Shown: piece after piece, positions 1 through 7,744 of the stretch
How positions within the stretch are numbered: position 1 is the stretch's first letter
How the letters are laid out: each line of letters opens with the position of its first letter
Assembly (NCBI GenBank): GCA_965267245.1
Contig: OZ253939.1
Location: 4,340,001-4,404,000, forward strand
Source of the DNA: JANSWY01 sp965267245
Lineage (GTDB): Bacteria; Bacteroidota; Bacteroidia; Cytophagales; Cyclobacteriaceae
Reading direction: 5' to 3'
DNA length: 64,000 bases
Translations under genes and position numbers: made by a program
The notes under the pieces: generated by a model
Databases searched by the model: none
What the model saw: only the letters and a program-made list of their open reading frames with translations
Told to the model about the DNA's origin: nothing

Positions 1-281
1 CGATATTGCCGGATGTAGGAAGATCATTTCTGGAGCAATACAACCTAAAAAAGGGTATTGTTGAGGCAACTATTACTTCTACCTATAAGCTGGACGCTAA
101 AACTAAAGGCGAGTTTGAAAAACTTGTTAACCAGATTTCAGGCAAGAAGGCAACTCTGAAAGAAATAGTAGATCCATCCGTAATAGGTGGATTTAAATTA
201 ATGATTGGAGATAGACAAATTGATGAGACGGTCAGCTCCAAACTAAGGGAATTAGAATTACAATTTTTATCAAAAGCATAG
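1..281 (+). CDS. atpH: ATP synthase F1 subunit delta (C-terminal part, cut by window edge)
   Basis: This is the last roughly 92 codons of the delta subunit, the peripheral-stalk protein that clamps the F1 head to the stator. The reading frame is open to the left edge (frame starts at base 3), so the true start lies outside the window; the TTG at base 6 is internal. The visible part contains the family's C-terminal region: a beta strand with VEATITSTYKLD, then the motif DPSVIGGFKLMIGDRQID, and a final helix ending in LQFLSKA. It is followed by atpA and atpG in the usual order delta-alpha-gamma, 44 bases upstream of atpA, so it belongs to the same operon. Confidence 0.93.
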   Translation, partial: ILPDVGRSFLEQYNLKKGIVEATITSTYKLDAKTKGEFEKLVNQISGKKATLKEIVDPSVIGGFKLMIGDRQIDETVSSKLRELELQFLSKA

Positions 282-325
282 AAAGAACATTAGCCCTCTG
301 CTAGAGGCATATAAAATTTGATATT

Positions 326-1906
326 ATGGCAGAAGTAAGACCTGATGAAGTATCAGCAATATTAAGAGAACAGCTTTCCAACCAAAGAAGCGAAGCTGAA
401 CTTGAAGAAGTAGGCACTGTATTACAGGTAGGTGATGGTGTAGCCAGGATCTACGGACTTTCAAAAGCACAGGCTGGAGAATTGTTGCAATTCGAAAATG
501 GACTAAGTGCAATGGTCCTTAACCTTGAAGAGGATAATGTTGGAGCCGTACTATTCGGTGACTCAAGTGGCGTAAAAGAAGGAGATACTGTTAAAAGAAC
601 AGGTACAATTGCTTCTATTCAGGTAGGTGATGGTATGTGTGGTAGAGTGGTAGATACATTAGGTAACCCTATCGATGGTAAAGGCCCGATTGCAGGTGAG
701 ACCTATGAAATGCCTCTTGAAAGAAAAGCACCAGGTGTAATTTACCGACAGCCTGTAAGTGAGCCACTTCAAACAGGTATCAAAGCGATTGACTCAATGA
801 TTCCAATCGGAAGAGGTCAAAGAGAGCTTGTAATTGGTGACCGTCAGACTGGTAAAACTGCTGTGGTTATTGATACCATTCTTAACCAAAAAGAATTTTA
901 TGACAGAGGTGAGCCTGTTTTCTGTATTTACGTAGCAATCGGTCAGAAAGCTTCTACAGTAGCAGGAATTGTTTCTGCTCTAGAAAAAGGTGGAGCACTT
1001 GACTATACAGTAATTGTGAGTGCTGCAGCTTCAGATCCTGCTCCTATGCAGTTCTTTGCTCCATTTACAGGTGCTGCAATTGGTGAGTACTTCAGAGATA
1101 CTGGTAGACCTGCTCTTGTAGTTTATGATGATTTGTCTAAACAGGCGGTTGCTTATAGAGAAGTTTCGCTACTTCTTAGAAGACCTCCGGGACGTGAAGC
1201 TTATCCTGGTGATGTATTCTATCTTCACTCAAGATTATTAGAAAGAGCTGCGAAGATCAATGACAGTGATGACATTGCGAAGCAAATGAACGATCTTCCT
1301 GATTCTTTAAAAGATAAAGTTAAAGGTGGTGGTTCATTAACAGCCCTTCCGATCATTGAAACGCAGGCTGGTGACGTATCAGCATATATCCCGACGAACG
1401 TAATTTCGATTACTGACGGGCAGATTTTCCTTGAAACAAACCTATTTAATTCTGGTATCAGACCAGCAATTAACGTTGGTATCTCTGTATCAAGGGTAGG
1501 GGGTGCTGCTCAGATTAAGTCAATGAAGAAAGTATCTGGAACATTGAAACTAGATCAGGCACAATTTAGAGAACTGGAAGCATTTGCTAAATTCGGCTCT
1601 GACCTTGATGCTGCTACTCAAAGAACAATTGATAGAGGTAGAGTAAACCAGGAAATGTTAAAGCAACCTCAATTCTCTCCAGTCGCTGTTGAGGAACAAG
1701 TAGCTGCTATCTATGGGTTTACCAAAGGTTTCTTTGACAAGGTGCCACCAAGTAAAGTAAAAGAATTAGAGAAAGAATACCTTTCATTGATGAAGACACA
1801 GCATCAATCAGCACTTGAAGACCTGAAAGCAGGTAAATTAAGTGACGAGGCTGTTGCAGCAATGGAAGATGTGGCTAAAGAAGTAGCTGCTAGATATACA
1901 AAATAA
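326..1906 (+). CDS. atpA: ATP synthase F1 subunit alpha
   Basis: Alpha subunit of the F1 catalytic head (alpha3beta3), cytoplasmic face of the inner membrane; it binds non-catalytic nucleotide. The 526-residue length fits the family (about 505-525). The Walker A loop GDRQTGKT is at residues 171-178. The N-terminal beta barrel carries VLQVGDGVARIYGL, and the family signature region around PALVVYDDLSKQAVAYRE is present. The C-terminal helical domain ends normally. The ATG start lies 44 bases after atpH and 13 bases precede atpG, consistent with one atp transcript. Confidence 0.98.
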   Translation: MAEVRPDEVSAILREQLSNQRSEAELEEVGTVLQVGDGVARIYGLSKAQAGELLQFENGLSAMVLNLEEDNVGAVLFGDSSGVKEGDTVKRTGTIASIQVGDGMCGRVVDTLGNPIDGKGPIAGETYEMPLERKAPGVIYRQPVSEPLQTGIKAIDSMIPIGRGQRELVIGDRQTGKTAVVIDTILNQKEFYDRGEPVFCIYVAIGQKASTVAGIVSALEKGGALDYTVIVSAAASDPAPMQFFAPFTGAAIGEYFRDTGRPALVVYDDLSKQAVAYREVSLLLRRPPGREAYPGDVFYLHSRLLERAAKINDSDDIAKQMNDLPDSLKDKVKGGGSLTALPIIETQAGDVSAYIPTNVISITDGQIFLETNLFNSGIRPAINVGISVSRVGGAAQIKSMKKVSGTLKLDQAQFRELEAFAKFGSDLDAATQRTIDRGRVNQEMLKQPQFSPVAVEEQVAAIYGFTKGFFDKVPPSKVKELEKEYLSLMKTQHQSALEDLKAGKLSDEAVAAMEDVAKEVAARYTK

Positions 1907-1919
1907 GAAGCTTTAGTAC

Positions 1920-2819
1920 ATGGCTAATTTAAAAGAAGTAAAAAATAGGATCTCTTCTGTTTCCTCAACGCAACAGATCACCAAGGCTATGAAAATGGTG
2001 GCTGCAGCTAAATTGAGAAAAGCACAAGATAAGATCACCCAGATGAGGCCATATTCTCAGCGGATGTCAAGTATCATTCAAAACGTTACATCAGGTATGA
2101 CTGAAGGTGTAGAGAATGTATTTGCAGAAGAGAGGCCTGTAAACAGGGTGCTTATTGTTGTGGTTACTTCAGACAGAGGTCTTTGTGGCGCTTTCAATAG
2201 TTCTGTGTTTAAGTCTACTGTAGCCCTTATTAAGGAAAAGTATGCCACTGAACTTGAGCATGATTCATGTATTATTATGCCAATTGGAAAGAAGGCATTG
2301 GAATACTTTAAGAAACGGGATTATCTAGTTATAGAAAGGTTCAGCCACTTAATCCATGACTTGTCATTCGAAAATGCAAGGGAAGCAGGACAATTCATTC
2401 TGGACGAATTTAAAAGTGGTTACTTTGATAGGGTAGAGTTTGTTTACAACGAGTTCAAAAACGTAGCAACTCAGATTGTTGTAAATGAACAATTCTTACC
2501 TGTCCCTGCTGTTGAAGAAACAGAGGTTGAAGAGGAAGAGAAAAGCTCGTCTAATGTGGATTACATCCTTGAGCCATCTAAGGAATTTATTTTCCAGGAG
2601 ATAATTCCAAAGTCTTTGAAAATTCAGTTTTATAAGGCGCTTCTTGAATCAAATGCTTCTGAGCATGGAGCAAGAATGACGGCTATGGATAAAGCGACAG
2701 AAAATGCTGGTGAATTATTGAAAGAGCTGAAATTGACTTACAATAGAACCAGACAAGCTGCGATTACAACTGAAATTCTTGAAATTGTAGGTGGTGCAGA
2801 GGCATTAGCTGCTAACTAA
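1920..2819 (+). CDS. atpG: ATP synthase F1 subunit gamma
   Basis: Gamma subunit, the rotating central shaft of F1. The two terminal coiled-coil helices are recognisable: the N-terminus with KNRISSVSSTQQITKAMKMV and the C-terminus with TYNRTRQAAITTEILEIV. The central Rossmann-like part includes VVTSDRGLCGAFN (residues 82-93). At 299 residues it is slightly longer than many homologues, and a short acidic insert (residues 199-208, mostly glutamate) accounts for part of the excess. It ends the atp operon and is followed by a strong terminator. No atpD/atpC lies downstream, so beta and epsilon are encoded elsewhere, a split arrangement known in Bacteroidota. Confidence 0.97.
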   Translation: MANLKEVKNRISSVSSTQQITKAMKMVAAAKLRKAQDKITQMRPYSQRMSSIIQNVTSGMTEGVENVFAEERPVNRVLIVVVTSDRGLCGAFNSSVFKSTVALIKEKYATELEHDSCIIMPIGKKALEYFKKRDYLVIERFSHLIHDLSFENAREAGQFILDEFKSGYFDRVEFVYNEFKNVATQIVVNEQFLPVPAVEETEVEEEEKSSSNVDYILEPSKEFIFQEIIPKSLKIQFYKALLESNASEHGARMTAMDKATENAGELLKELKLTYNRTRQAAITTEILEIVGGAEALAAN

Positions 2820-2835
2820 GAAAATATTTCATTCT

Positions 2836-2843
2836 TATATTTG
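2836..2843 (+). promoter_or_regulatory. Candidate -7 box (TATATTTG) for the UbiA-like gene
   Basis: TATATTTG is an exact match to the Bacteroidota sigma-A -7 consensus TAnnTTTG. It sits between atpG and the next gene, so transcription would start near 2848-2852, inside the left arm of the atp terminator. No clear TTG -33 element is visible, which lowers confidence. Confidence 0.4.
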
Positions 2844-2845
2844 AA

Positions 2846-2873
2846 GGGTCTACCAGATGGTGGACCCTTTTTT
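2846..2873 (+). terminator. Rho-independent terminator of the atp operon
   Basis: A 9-bp stem (GGGTCTACC at 2846-2854 with GGTGGACCC at 2859-2867, one G-T wobble), a 4-base loop and six T residues at 2868-2873. It starts 26 bases after the atpG stop. It overlaps an in-frame ATG at 2857, which argues that this ATG is not the start of the next gene. Confidence 0.85.
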
Positions 2874-2880
2874 GATTCAA

Positions 2881-3702
2881 ATGATTTCTAAGGCATATCA
2901 TATCGCTCGTATTCTGTCACTGGACGTAGTGTTGGGAGCCATTGTATTAAGTAGGTTTATTGCCTGGTACCTTGGTGCATCCTTCTCATGGATTATTGAC
3001 ATTAGCCTGGGTTTGGCAGTATGGGTAATTTACACCTGGGATCACCTTTCGGATGCAACTAAAGTATCTTTACCATCTACAGACCGACATAAGTTTCATA
3101 AAAAGTATCGCAGGGTCTTAACAATCTTTTTAATTGCCGCTGTATTATGCGGTAGTTCACTGATGCTATTTCTACCCTATAGAACGCTTCAGTTTGGAAT
3201 ATTCTCTGGGGGATTAGTCCTCATTTATTTTCTATTGATTCAGTTGTGGCCAAAATTTCACTATAAAGAAATTTTAAGCGCATTGGTATATTCTATTGGT
3301 GTATTTGTGGGGCCAGTTTCAATGTATGGAGGTAAGCTGTATTTAATTGATGCTGTAATCTTTTTTCAGGTCCTGCTTATCGCGTTTTTTAACCTTTTGG
3401 TATTCTCTGATTATGAACGCGAAAAGGATCAACGGGATGGTCACTTATCACTTGTACTTCACCTGGGTGAAAAATATGATAAAGTGATTGTCAGTTTACT
3501 TCTACTACAGGGATTGCTAAGTATTTGGGTATTTACAGCGGGGTTGTCAAGTACTCTTGTAGTTGTTGAAGTCATATTTCTCTTGATGCACCTGGTCCTC
3601 ATTTCAATACACTTTAAGCAGGAATTCTTTTCACATAAGGAGAAATATCGGGTTTTGGGTGATGCCATATTCTTTTTACCGCTACCAATTTTGCTGTTTT
3701 GA
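2881..3702 (+). CDS. UbiA-like prenyltransferase family membrane protein
   Basis: A polytopic inner-membrane protein of about 273 residues with roughly eight hydrophobic segments. Two acidic motifs sit at positions expected for UbiA-family prenyltransferases: TWDHLSDA after the second membrane segment, and FSDYEREKDQRDG after a later one. These would bind Mg2+ and the prenyl diphosphate. The first motif is not the canonical NDxxDxxxD, so the substrate is unknown and it may be a divergent family member. I chose ATG 2881 over ATG 2857 because 2857 lies inside the terminator hairpin. It overlaps the following methyltransferase by 4 bases, suggesting a joint pathway such as prenyl-lipid or quinone modification (inference). 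Confidence 0.6.
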   Translation: MISKAYHIARILSLDVVLGAIVLSRFIAWYLGASFSWIIDISLGLAVWVIYTWDHLSDATKVSLPSTDRHKFHKKYRRVLTIFLIAAVLCGSSLMLFLPYRTLQFGIFSGGLVLIYFLLIQLWPKFHYKEILSALVYSIGVFVGPVSMYGGKLYLIDAVIFFQVLLIAFFNLLVFSDYEREKDQRDGHLSLVLHLGEKYDKVIVSLLLLQGLLSIWVFTAGLSSTLVVVEVIFLLMHLVLISIHFKQEFFSHKEKYRVLGDAIFFLPLPILLF

Positions 3703-4304
3703 GAAGCTCATATGATAAGCTCGCTCCATTTTATGACAGGTTGAAGAAGTTTGTTTTTGGGATAACAATCATTGAAGCCGAGCAGGTTTATTTGCAACAC
3801 ATCGTCAATAAAAAAATTCTGATAATTGGAGGAGGGTCAGGTGAAATATTGGAAGTGATTGACCATTCAAATTACGTATGGTTCATTGACTCTTCTGCTA
3901 AAATGATTGAGATAGCCCAAAGTAGAGTGATATCAGAACGTATTACCTTTATCCAAGATGAATTTCCTTTGGGTTATGACATGAATCAGAAGTATGATAT
4001 AATAATTTCAAATTTCTTTTTGGATCTCTTTGACAATAGGGAGTTGTACAAAGTGATAAAATCCATAAAGGGAATGATAGATGAACATGGTCAATTGATT
4101 GTTACAGATTTTAGAAGAACCCATCATTTATGGAATAATTTCGTACTTTGGATTATGCATTTGTTTTTCAATGTAGTAACAGGCTTAAAAAACAAGTCCA
4201 TAAAACCTCTTGATCAAATACTTGTTGATCAGGGATTTACGAGAATAGATATCAGGTATTTCAGAAATGAAATGATTTTTTCTGGAATTTATTTACCAGA
4301 GTAG
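3699..4304 (+). CDS. Class I SAM-dependent methyltransferase
   Basis: A soluble methyltransferase of about 201 residues. The SAM-binding motif I is ILIIGGGSGEILEVI (residues 40-54), followed by an acidic residue in YVWFIDSS, and motif IV is YDIIISNFFLDLF. The N-terminus (SSYDKLAPFYDRL) resembles UbiE/COQ5-like enzymes. The start is TTG at 3699, overlapping the stop of the UbiA-like gene; the nearby ATG at 3712 is out of frame. The coupled prenyltransferase neighbour suggests that it methylates a prenylated product (inference). A C-terminal hydrophobic helix (near residues 145-162, NNFVLWIMHLFFNVV) could contact the membrane. Confidence 0.75.
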   Translation: MRSSYDKLAPFYDRLKKFVFGITIIEAEQVYLQHIVNKKILIIGGGSGEILEVIDHSNYVWFIDSSAKMIEIAQSRVISERITFIQDEFPLGYDMNQKYDIIISNFFLDLFDNRELYKVIKSIKGMIDEHGQLIVTDFRRTHHLWNNFVLWIMHLFFNVVTGLKNKSIKPLDQILVDQGFTRIDIRYFRNEMIFSGIYLPE

Positions 4305-4354
4305 AAACCTTTTAAAAGATGATTGGTCTTTAGAACAAATTAGTAGGATAAAAA

Positions 4355-4918
4355 TTGGATTCATCTCACCAATCAATACATAAGTACCTCATCACGAGAA
4401 GCCAGCAAGGTGATCAACGCGCCCAACGGGAGCTTTATCAGCTATATGTGAAAGCAATGTTTAACATCTGCAGACGAATGATGGGAAATGATGATGATGC
4501 ACAGGATGTATTGCAAGATGCATTCATTGACGCATTTTCTAGACTTCACACACTGAAAAATGTCAATACTTTTAGTGCCTGGATAAAGAGAATAGTCATT
4601 AACCGATGCATTAACGCTATCAAAAAAAGAAAACTGGTCACCGTAGATATTGATGACGGGTATGATATAGAGGAGGAAAATGTACATGATGATGAGATTG
4701 TGAAGCATCAGGTGAAAGAGGTGATGCAAAAGATGGATCAGCTCAGTGAAGGATGCAGGATGGTCATGAACTTATATGTATTTGAAGGGTACGATCATGC
4801 TGAAATTGCACAGATTCTGTCTATATCGGAATCTGCGTCTAAGTCGCAATATTGTAAAGCAAAGATCAAGCTTAGAAAATTATTGAATGAAGATAATCAG
4901 CTGGAATATGGAAGATAA
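4355..4918 (+). CDS. ECF-type RNA polymerase sigma factor
   Basis: A sigma-70 family factor of 187 residues with only regions 2 and 4, as expected for extracytoplasmic-function sigmas. Region 2 includes ELYQLYVKAMFNICRRMMG and DAQDVLQDAFIDAF, followed by FSAWIKRIVINRCINAIKK. Region 4 ends with the helix-turn-helix YDHAEIAQILSISESASKSQ. The start appears to be TTG at 4355, since no in-frame ATG precedes region 2. It overlaps the next gene, a small membrane protein likely to be its anti-sigma partner, and heads a five-gene run of envelope proteins that it probably regulates together with itself. Confidence 0.93.
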   Translation: MDSSHQSIHKYLITRSQQGDQRAQRELYQLYVKAMFNICRRMMGNDDDAQDVLQDAFIDAFSRLHTLKNVNTFSAWIKRIVINRCINAIKKRKLVTVDIDDGYDIEEENVHDDEIVKHQVKEVMQKMDQLSEGCRMVMNLYVFEGYDHAEIAQILSISESASKSQYCKAKIKLRKLLNEDNQLEYGR

Positions 4919-5423
4919 ATTAAAAGCATTTGTAGGTGCCAATCGTGATGAATTTGAATCACATGAGCCTAACGTTGATTTGCTATGGGAAAATATTCAA
5001 ACAGGGCTCACGGATAAAGCTGAGAAGACTAAGAATAGTCACAGAGCCTGGATGAAAATAGCCGCATCCATAGCCTTGCTGATCGTATTTTCGATTTCCT
5101 TTTTCTACATGATGGAAAATGATCAGGTAGAACAGAACGTGTTTGCTTCTAATCCTGAATTGGCAGAGGCGCAATTATTTTATACGTCTCAGATCGATCA
5201 GAAAATGACCATAGCCAGAACGAGGATACAAAATAAGGCTATGTTAAGTGATATTGAAGAGTTAGACAGAGCTTTTGCAGAACTTCAGGAAGACCTGAAA
5301 GATAATGCAGATAATGAGGAAGTAATTATCGCGATGATTGAAAATTATCAGTTGAAATTGAAAATCCTGGATAGAATTTTGAAAGAGCTAAAAGAAGAGG
5401 AGGTTGAACATGAACAGCTATAA
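4908..5423 (+). CDS. Putative anti-sigma factor, single-pass membrane protein
   Basis: About 171 residues from ATG 4908 (an in-frame ATG at 4887 would add seven residues). The N-terminal 45 residues (MEDKLKAFVGANRDEFESHE) resemble the cytoplasmic part of Bacteroidota anti-sigma proteins. One transmembrane segment (IAASIALLIVFSISFFYMM) follows, then a periplasmic domain rich in charged helices likely to form a coiled coil. It overlaps the sigma gene by 11 bases and the next gene by 14, which implies translational coupling. The anti-sigma role rests on position, topology and N-terminal resemblance, not on a recognised domain. Confidence 0.7.
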   Translation: MEDKLKAFVGANRDEFESHEPNVDLLWENIQTGLTDKAEKTKNSHRAWMKIAASIALLIVFSISFFYMMENDQVEQNVFASNPELAEAQLFYTSQIDQKMTIARTRIQNKAMLSDIEELDRAFAELQEDLKDNADNEEVIIAMIENYQLKLKILDRILKELKEEEVEHEQL

Positions 5424-6570
5424 TATGATGAAGTGGAAATTTTGCTTACTAGTATTACCCTTTTTCGTTATTTGGGGCAGGACCGAAGCTGGGAATGGAG
5501 AAGATACTAAGCTAACTAAGAATATTACCAGATCATTCTCTCTGAAGTCTGGAGATAATATCGAAGTGTTCAATAAGTATGGCAAAGTGATTGTGAATAC
5601 ATGGGATAAAGATTCTGTGAAGTTTTCAATTGACATTGTGGCCAGTGGCAAGACTGATGATATCGTGGATAAGCTGATGAACAAGGTAGAAATTGATTTC
5701 AATTATGCTACAGGATTTCTAATGGTCGAAACAGAGATGGACAAAAAGTCTGGCCCATTCAGTTCTGTAATCAGTACCATTGAAGATTATTCTAAAACAA
5801 GTTTCGGGAGTAAGAATAAAGTGACCATTGACTATAATATTCAATTACCCAGCAACGTGGATCTTACTGTTGAAAACAAATTTGGAGATGTTTTTATTAA
5901 CGATTTTCAAGGAAATCTTGAGCTGGATTTGTCGCATGGTGATTTGAGGGCAAGGAAATTAAGTGGTGAATCAGATATTTCCCTTTCATTTAGCAAAAGC
6001 ACGATAAAGGGGATTGAGAAAGGAATAGTTAAGTTAAAAGGAGCAGAAGTTGATATTGAAGAAGCTCAGAAATTGACCCTTCAAAGTAGTTCCTCTGAAA
6101 TTACTTTGGGTACTATTGGTTATTTAAAAGTTGGCTCAAGAAACGATCAGTTTCGTGTAGATAATGTGGCCAGGATTACCGGGACGGGGGACTTTTCAGA
6201 TTTTCAAATCAATAACCTTATGTCTTCTCTTGATTTAAACCTGGAATATGGAGAATTCTTTCTGGAAAGAGTGGATAGTGACTTCAAGAATATAACTATT
6301 AAGAGTAAATCTGCAGATATGAGTATGATTTTAAGTCCAAAGTCTTATTTCAAAGCCAATATTTCAGGTCATGAAGACCGTATGATTATTCCCAATAATA
6401 TGCTTAGCCTGAGGAAGACTGAAAAAAATGAAGAAAGCGATCTGGATTTTGCTTTGGAAGGGTTTGTTGGAAATACAAGAGAGTTGATTGGTAAACTCAA
6501 TATTATTGCCAATAATGCAGACTTGATCATTTCGATTAAGGAAACACCGATATTTACAGATCGCGATTAA
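5410..6570 (+). CDS. Exported DUF4097-like beta-helix protein
   Basis: About 386 residues with an N-terminal signal peptide (MMKWKFCLLVLPFFVIWG). The mature part is a run of short beta strands with alternating hydrophobic residues (VFNKYGKVIVNTWDKDSVKF, VENKFGDVFINDFQGNLEL) resembling DUF4097/adhesin-like beta-strand repeat proteins, a family often encoded next to ECF sigma/anti-sigma pairs. Start could be ATG 5410 or ATG 5425; either keeps the signal peptide. It overlaps the anti-sigma gene and is followed two bases later by another exported protein, so it is part of the sigma operon. Likely an envelope-stress output or signal-sensing protein (inference). Confidence 0.65.
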   Translation: MNSYNMMKWKFCLLVLPFFVIWGRTEAGNGEDTKLTKNITRSFSLKSGDNIEVFNKYGKVIVNTWDKDSVKFSIDIVASGKTDDIVDKLMNKVEIDFNYATGFLMVETEMDKKSGPFSSVISTIEDYSKTSFGSKNKVTIDYNIQLPSNVDLTVENKFGDVFINDFQGNLELDLSHGDLRARKLSGESDISLSFSKSTIKGIEKGIVKLKGAEVDIEEAQKLTLQSSSSEITLGTIGYLKVGSRNDQFRVDNVARITGTGDFSDFQINNLMSSLDLNLEYGEFFLERVDSDFKNITIKSKSADMSMILSPKSYFKANISGHEDRMIIPNNMLSLRKTEKNEESDLDFALEGFVGNTRELIGKLNIIANNADLIISIKETPIFTDRD

Positions 6571-6572
6571 TA

Positions 6573-7094
6573 ATGAAAAGTAGTTATTTTCTTTTAGGAG
6601 TATTTGTATTGATCAGTACAATCACAAATGGACAAAGTTATGATCAATCAGCAGGAGTAAGGCTTGGTGGCAGTTCAGCTATAACCTACAAGAAATTTTT
6701 AGCCCCTGAGGAAGCAGTTGAATTTATGTTTTCAGGAAGAAATGAGGGTGCTCAGCTGGGAATTATGTACGTTGCTCACAAGCCAATGGAATTTTCCTTC
6801 AATGAAAACTTTTTTGGTTATTATGGACTGGGTGGTCATTTGGGTCTTGAGCGTTATGATGGGCTTAGCAAAGAAATTGTTCCTGGTATGTCTGGAGAAC
6901 CTGATTCATTTATCTATGAGGAAAAGAGTTATTTTGTAATGGGCGCAGATGCCATTGTGGGTTTGGAATACCGATGGTTGAGCGTGCCAATTACAATAGG
7001 TTTTGATATAAAACCATACTTTAACTACATCGGAATGCGATACCTCAGAAGTAATGTCTGGGATGCGGCCCTATCTTTTAAATATGTATTTTGA
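6573..7094 (+). CDS. Small exported beta-barrel-like protein
   Basis: 173 residues with a signal peptide (YFLLGVFVLISTITNGQS). The rest is glycine- and aromatic-rich with alternating strands (FFGYYGLGGHLGLERYDG, IGFDIKPYFNYIGMRYL) and ends ALSFKYVF, a terminal aromatic residue typical of outer-membrane beta barrels. The size fits an eight-stranded barrel. It starts two bases after the preceding gene and is directly followed by another barrel-like protein, all within the ECF sigma operon. No family beyond this general fold is recognised. Confidence 0.65.
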   Translation: MKSSYFLLGVFVLISTITNGQSYDQSAGVRLGGSSAITYKKFLAPEEAVEFMFSGRNEGAQLGIMYVAHKPMEFSFNENFFGYYGLGGHLGLERYDGLSKEIVPGMSGEPDSFIYEEKSYFVMGADAIVGLEYRWLSVPITIGFDIKPYFNYIGMRYLRSNVWDAALSFKYVF

Positions 7095-7099
7095 ACGGA

Positions 7100-7744
7100 A
7101 TGAAACCACACCTGACTTTCATATTCTTTTTGCTCTGTTTTAATGTGTCTTTCGCCCAGAAATACATGGATACGAATGACCCCAACGAAGTGAAATCGTT
7201 GCTGAGTAAGGACAATGATATTAAAGGCTTTGGCGGGGCTGATTTGAAAGTGGGTAATATTAACCATGAGCGGTCATTGCTAGTAGGTGGTTATGGGGGT
7301 GTCATTGTTAATAAGCACTTCATTTTTGGATTAGCAGGATATGGTCTGGCCACTGATAATAAGTTTTTTGGAGTTCCACCTGGCCAATCCGCAGAAAAAG
7401 AGCTCAACCTATATGGGGGATATGCAGGCCTGATGGTAGGAGGTGTGCTATTTCCTAAAGAAATGTTACATGTGAGTATCCCCATCATATTGGGAGCAGG
7501 TAACTTTGAGGTCTCCGATGAAAATTATTTTAACAATGGAATTGACACCAATTTCACAGTGGATAAATCAGCGTTTTTTGTGATTGAACCCGGTTTTCAA
7601 CTGGAAGCCAATATAACCAGTAATTTGAGAATTGGAGCAGGTGCTACCTACAGGCTAGTGCAGGTTTCAGATTTAATACACATCAAGGACAAGGAGCTAA
7701 CTGGCCATACCATCCTGCTTTCTGTTAGGTTTGGCCGCTTTTGA
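7100..7744 (+). CDS. Small exported beta-barrel-like protein, last gene of the sigma operon
   Basis: About 214 residues from ATG 7100 with a clear signal peptide (MKPHLTFIFFLLCFNVSFAQ). Glycine-rich amphipathic strands follow (LVGGYGGVIVNKHFIFGLAG, GGYAGLMVGGVLFPKEML), and the protein ends SVRFGRF with a terminal Phe, as in outer-membrane barrels. An in-frame TTG at 7091 overlaps the previous stop, but ATG 7100 gives a better signal peptide. The 3' end overlaps the convergent rluB coding region by 48 bases. Confidence 0.65.
   Translation: MKPHLTFIFFLLCFNVSFAQKYMDTNDPNEVKSLLSKDNDIKGFGGADLKVGNINHERSLLVGGYGGVIVNKHFIFGLAGYGLATDNKFFGVPPGQSAEKELNLYGGYAGLMVGGVLFPKEMLHVSIPIILGAGNFEVSDENYFNNGIDTNFTVDKSAFFVIEPGFQLEANITSNLRIGAGATYRLVQVSDLIHIKDKELTGHTILLSVRFGRF

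Noticed and set aside
293..308. Small hairpin CCTCT-GCT-AGAGG between atpH and atpA
   Set aside because: Only a 5-bp stem without a T-run; too weak to call, and termination inside the atp operon is unlikely.
2857..2880. ATG 2857 as start of the UbiA-like gene
   Set aside because: It lies in the terminator hairpin and would translate the loop and T-run; ATG 2881 is more plausible.
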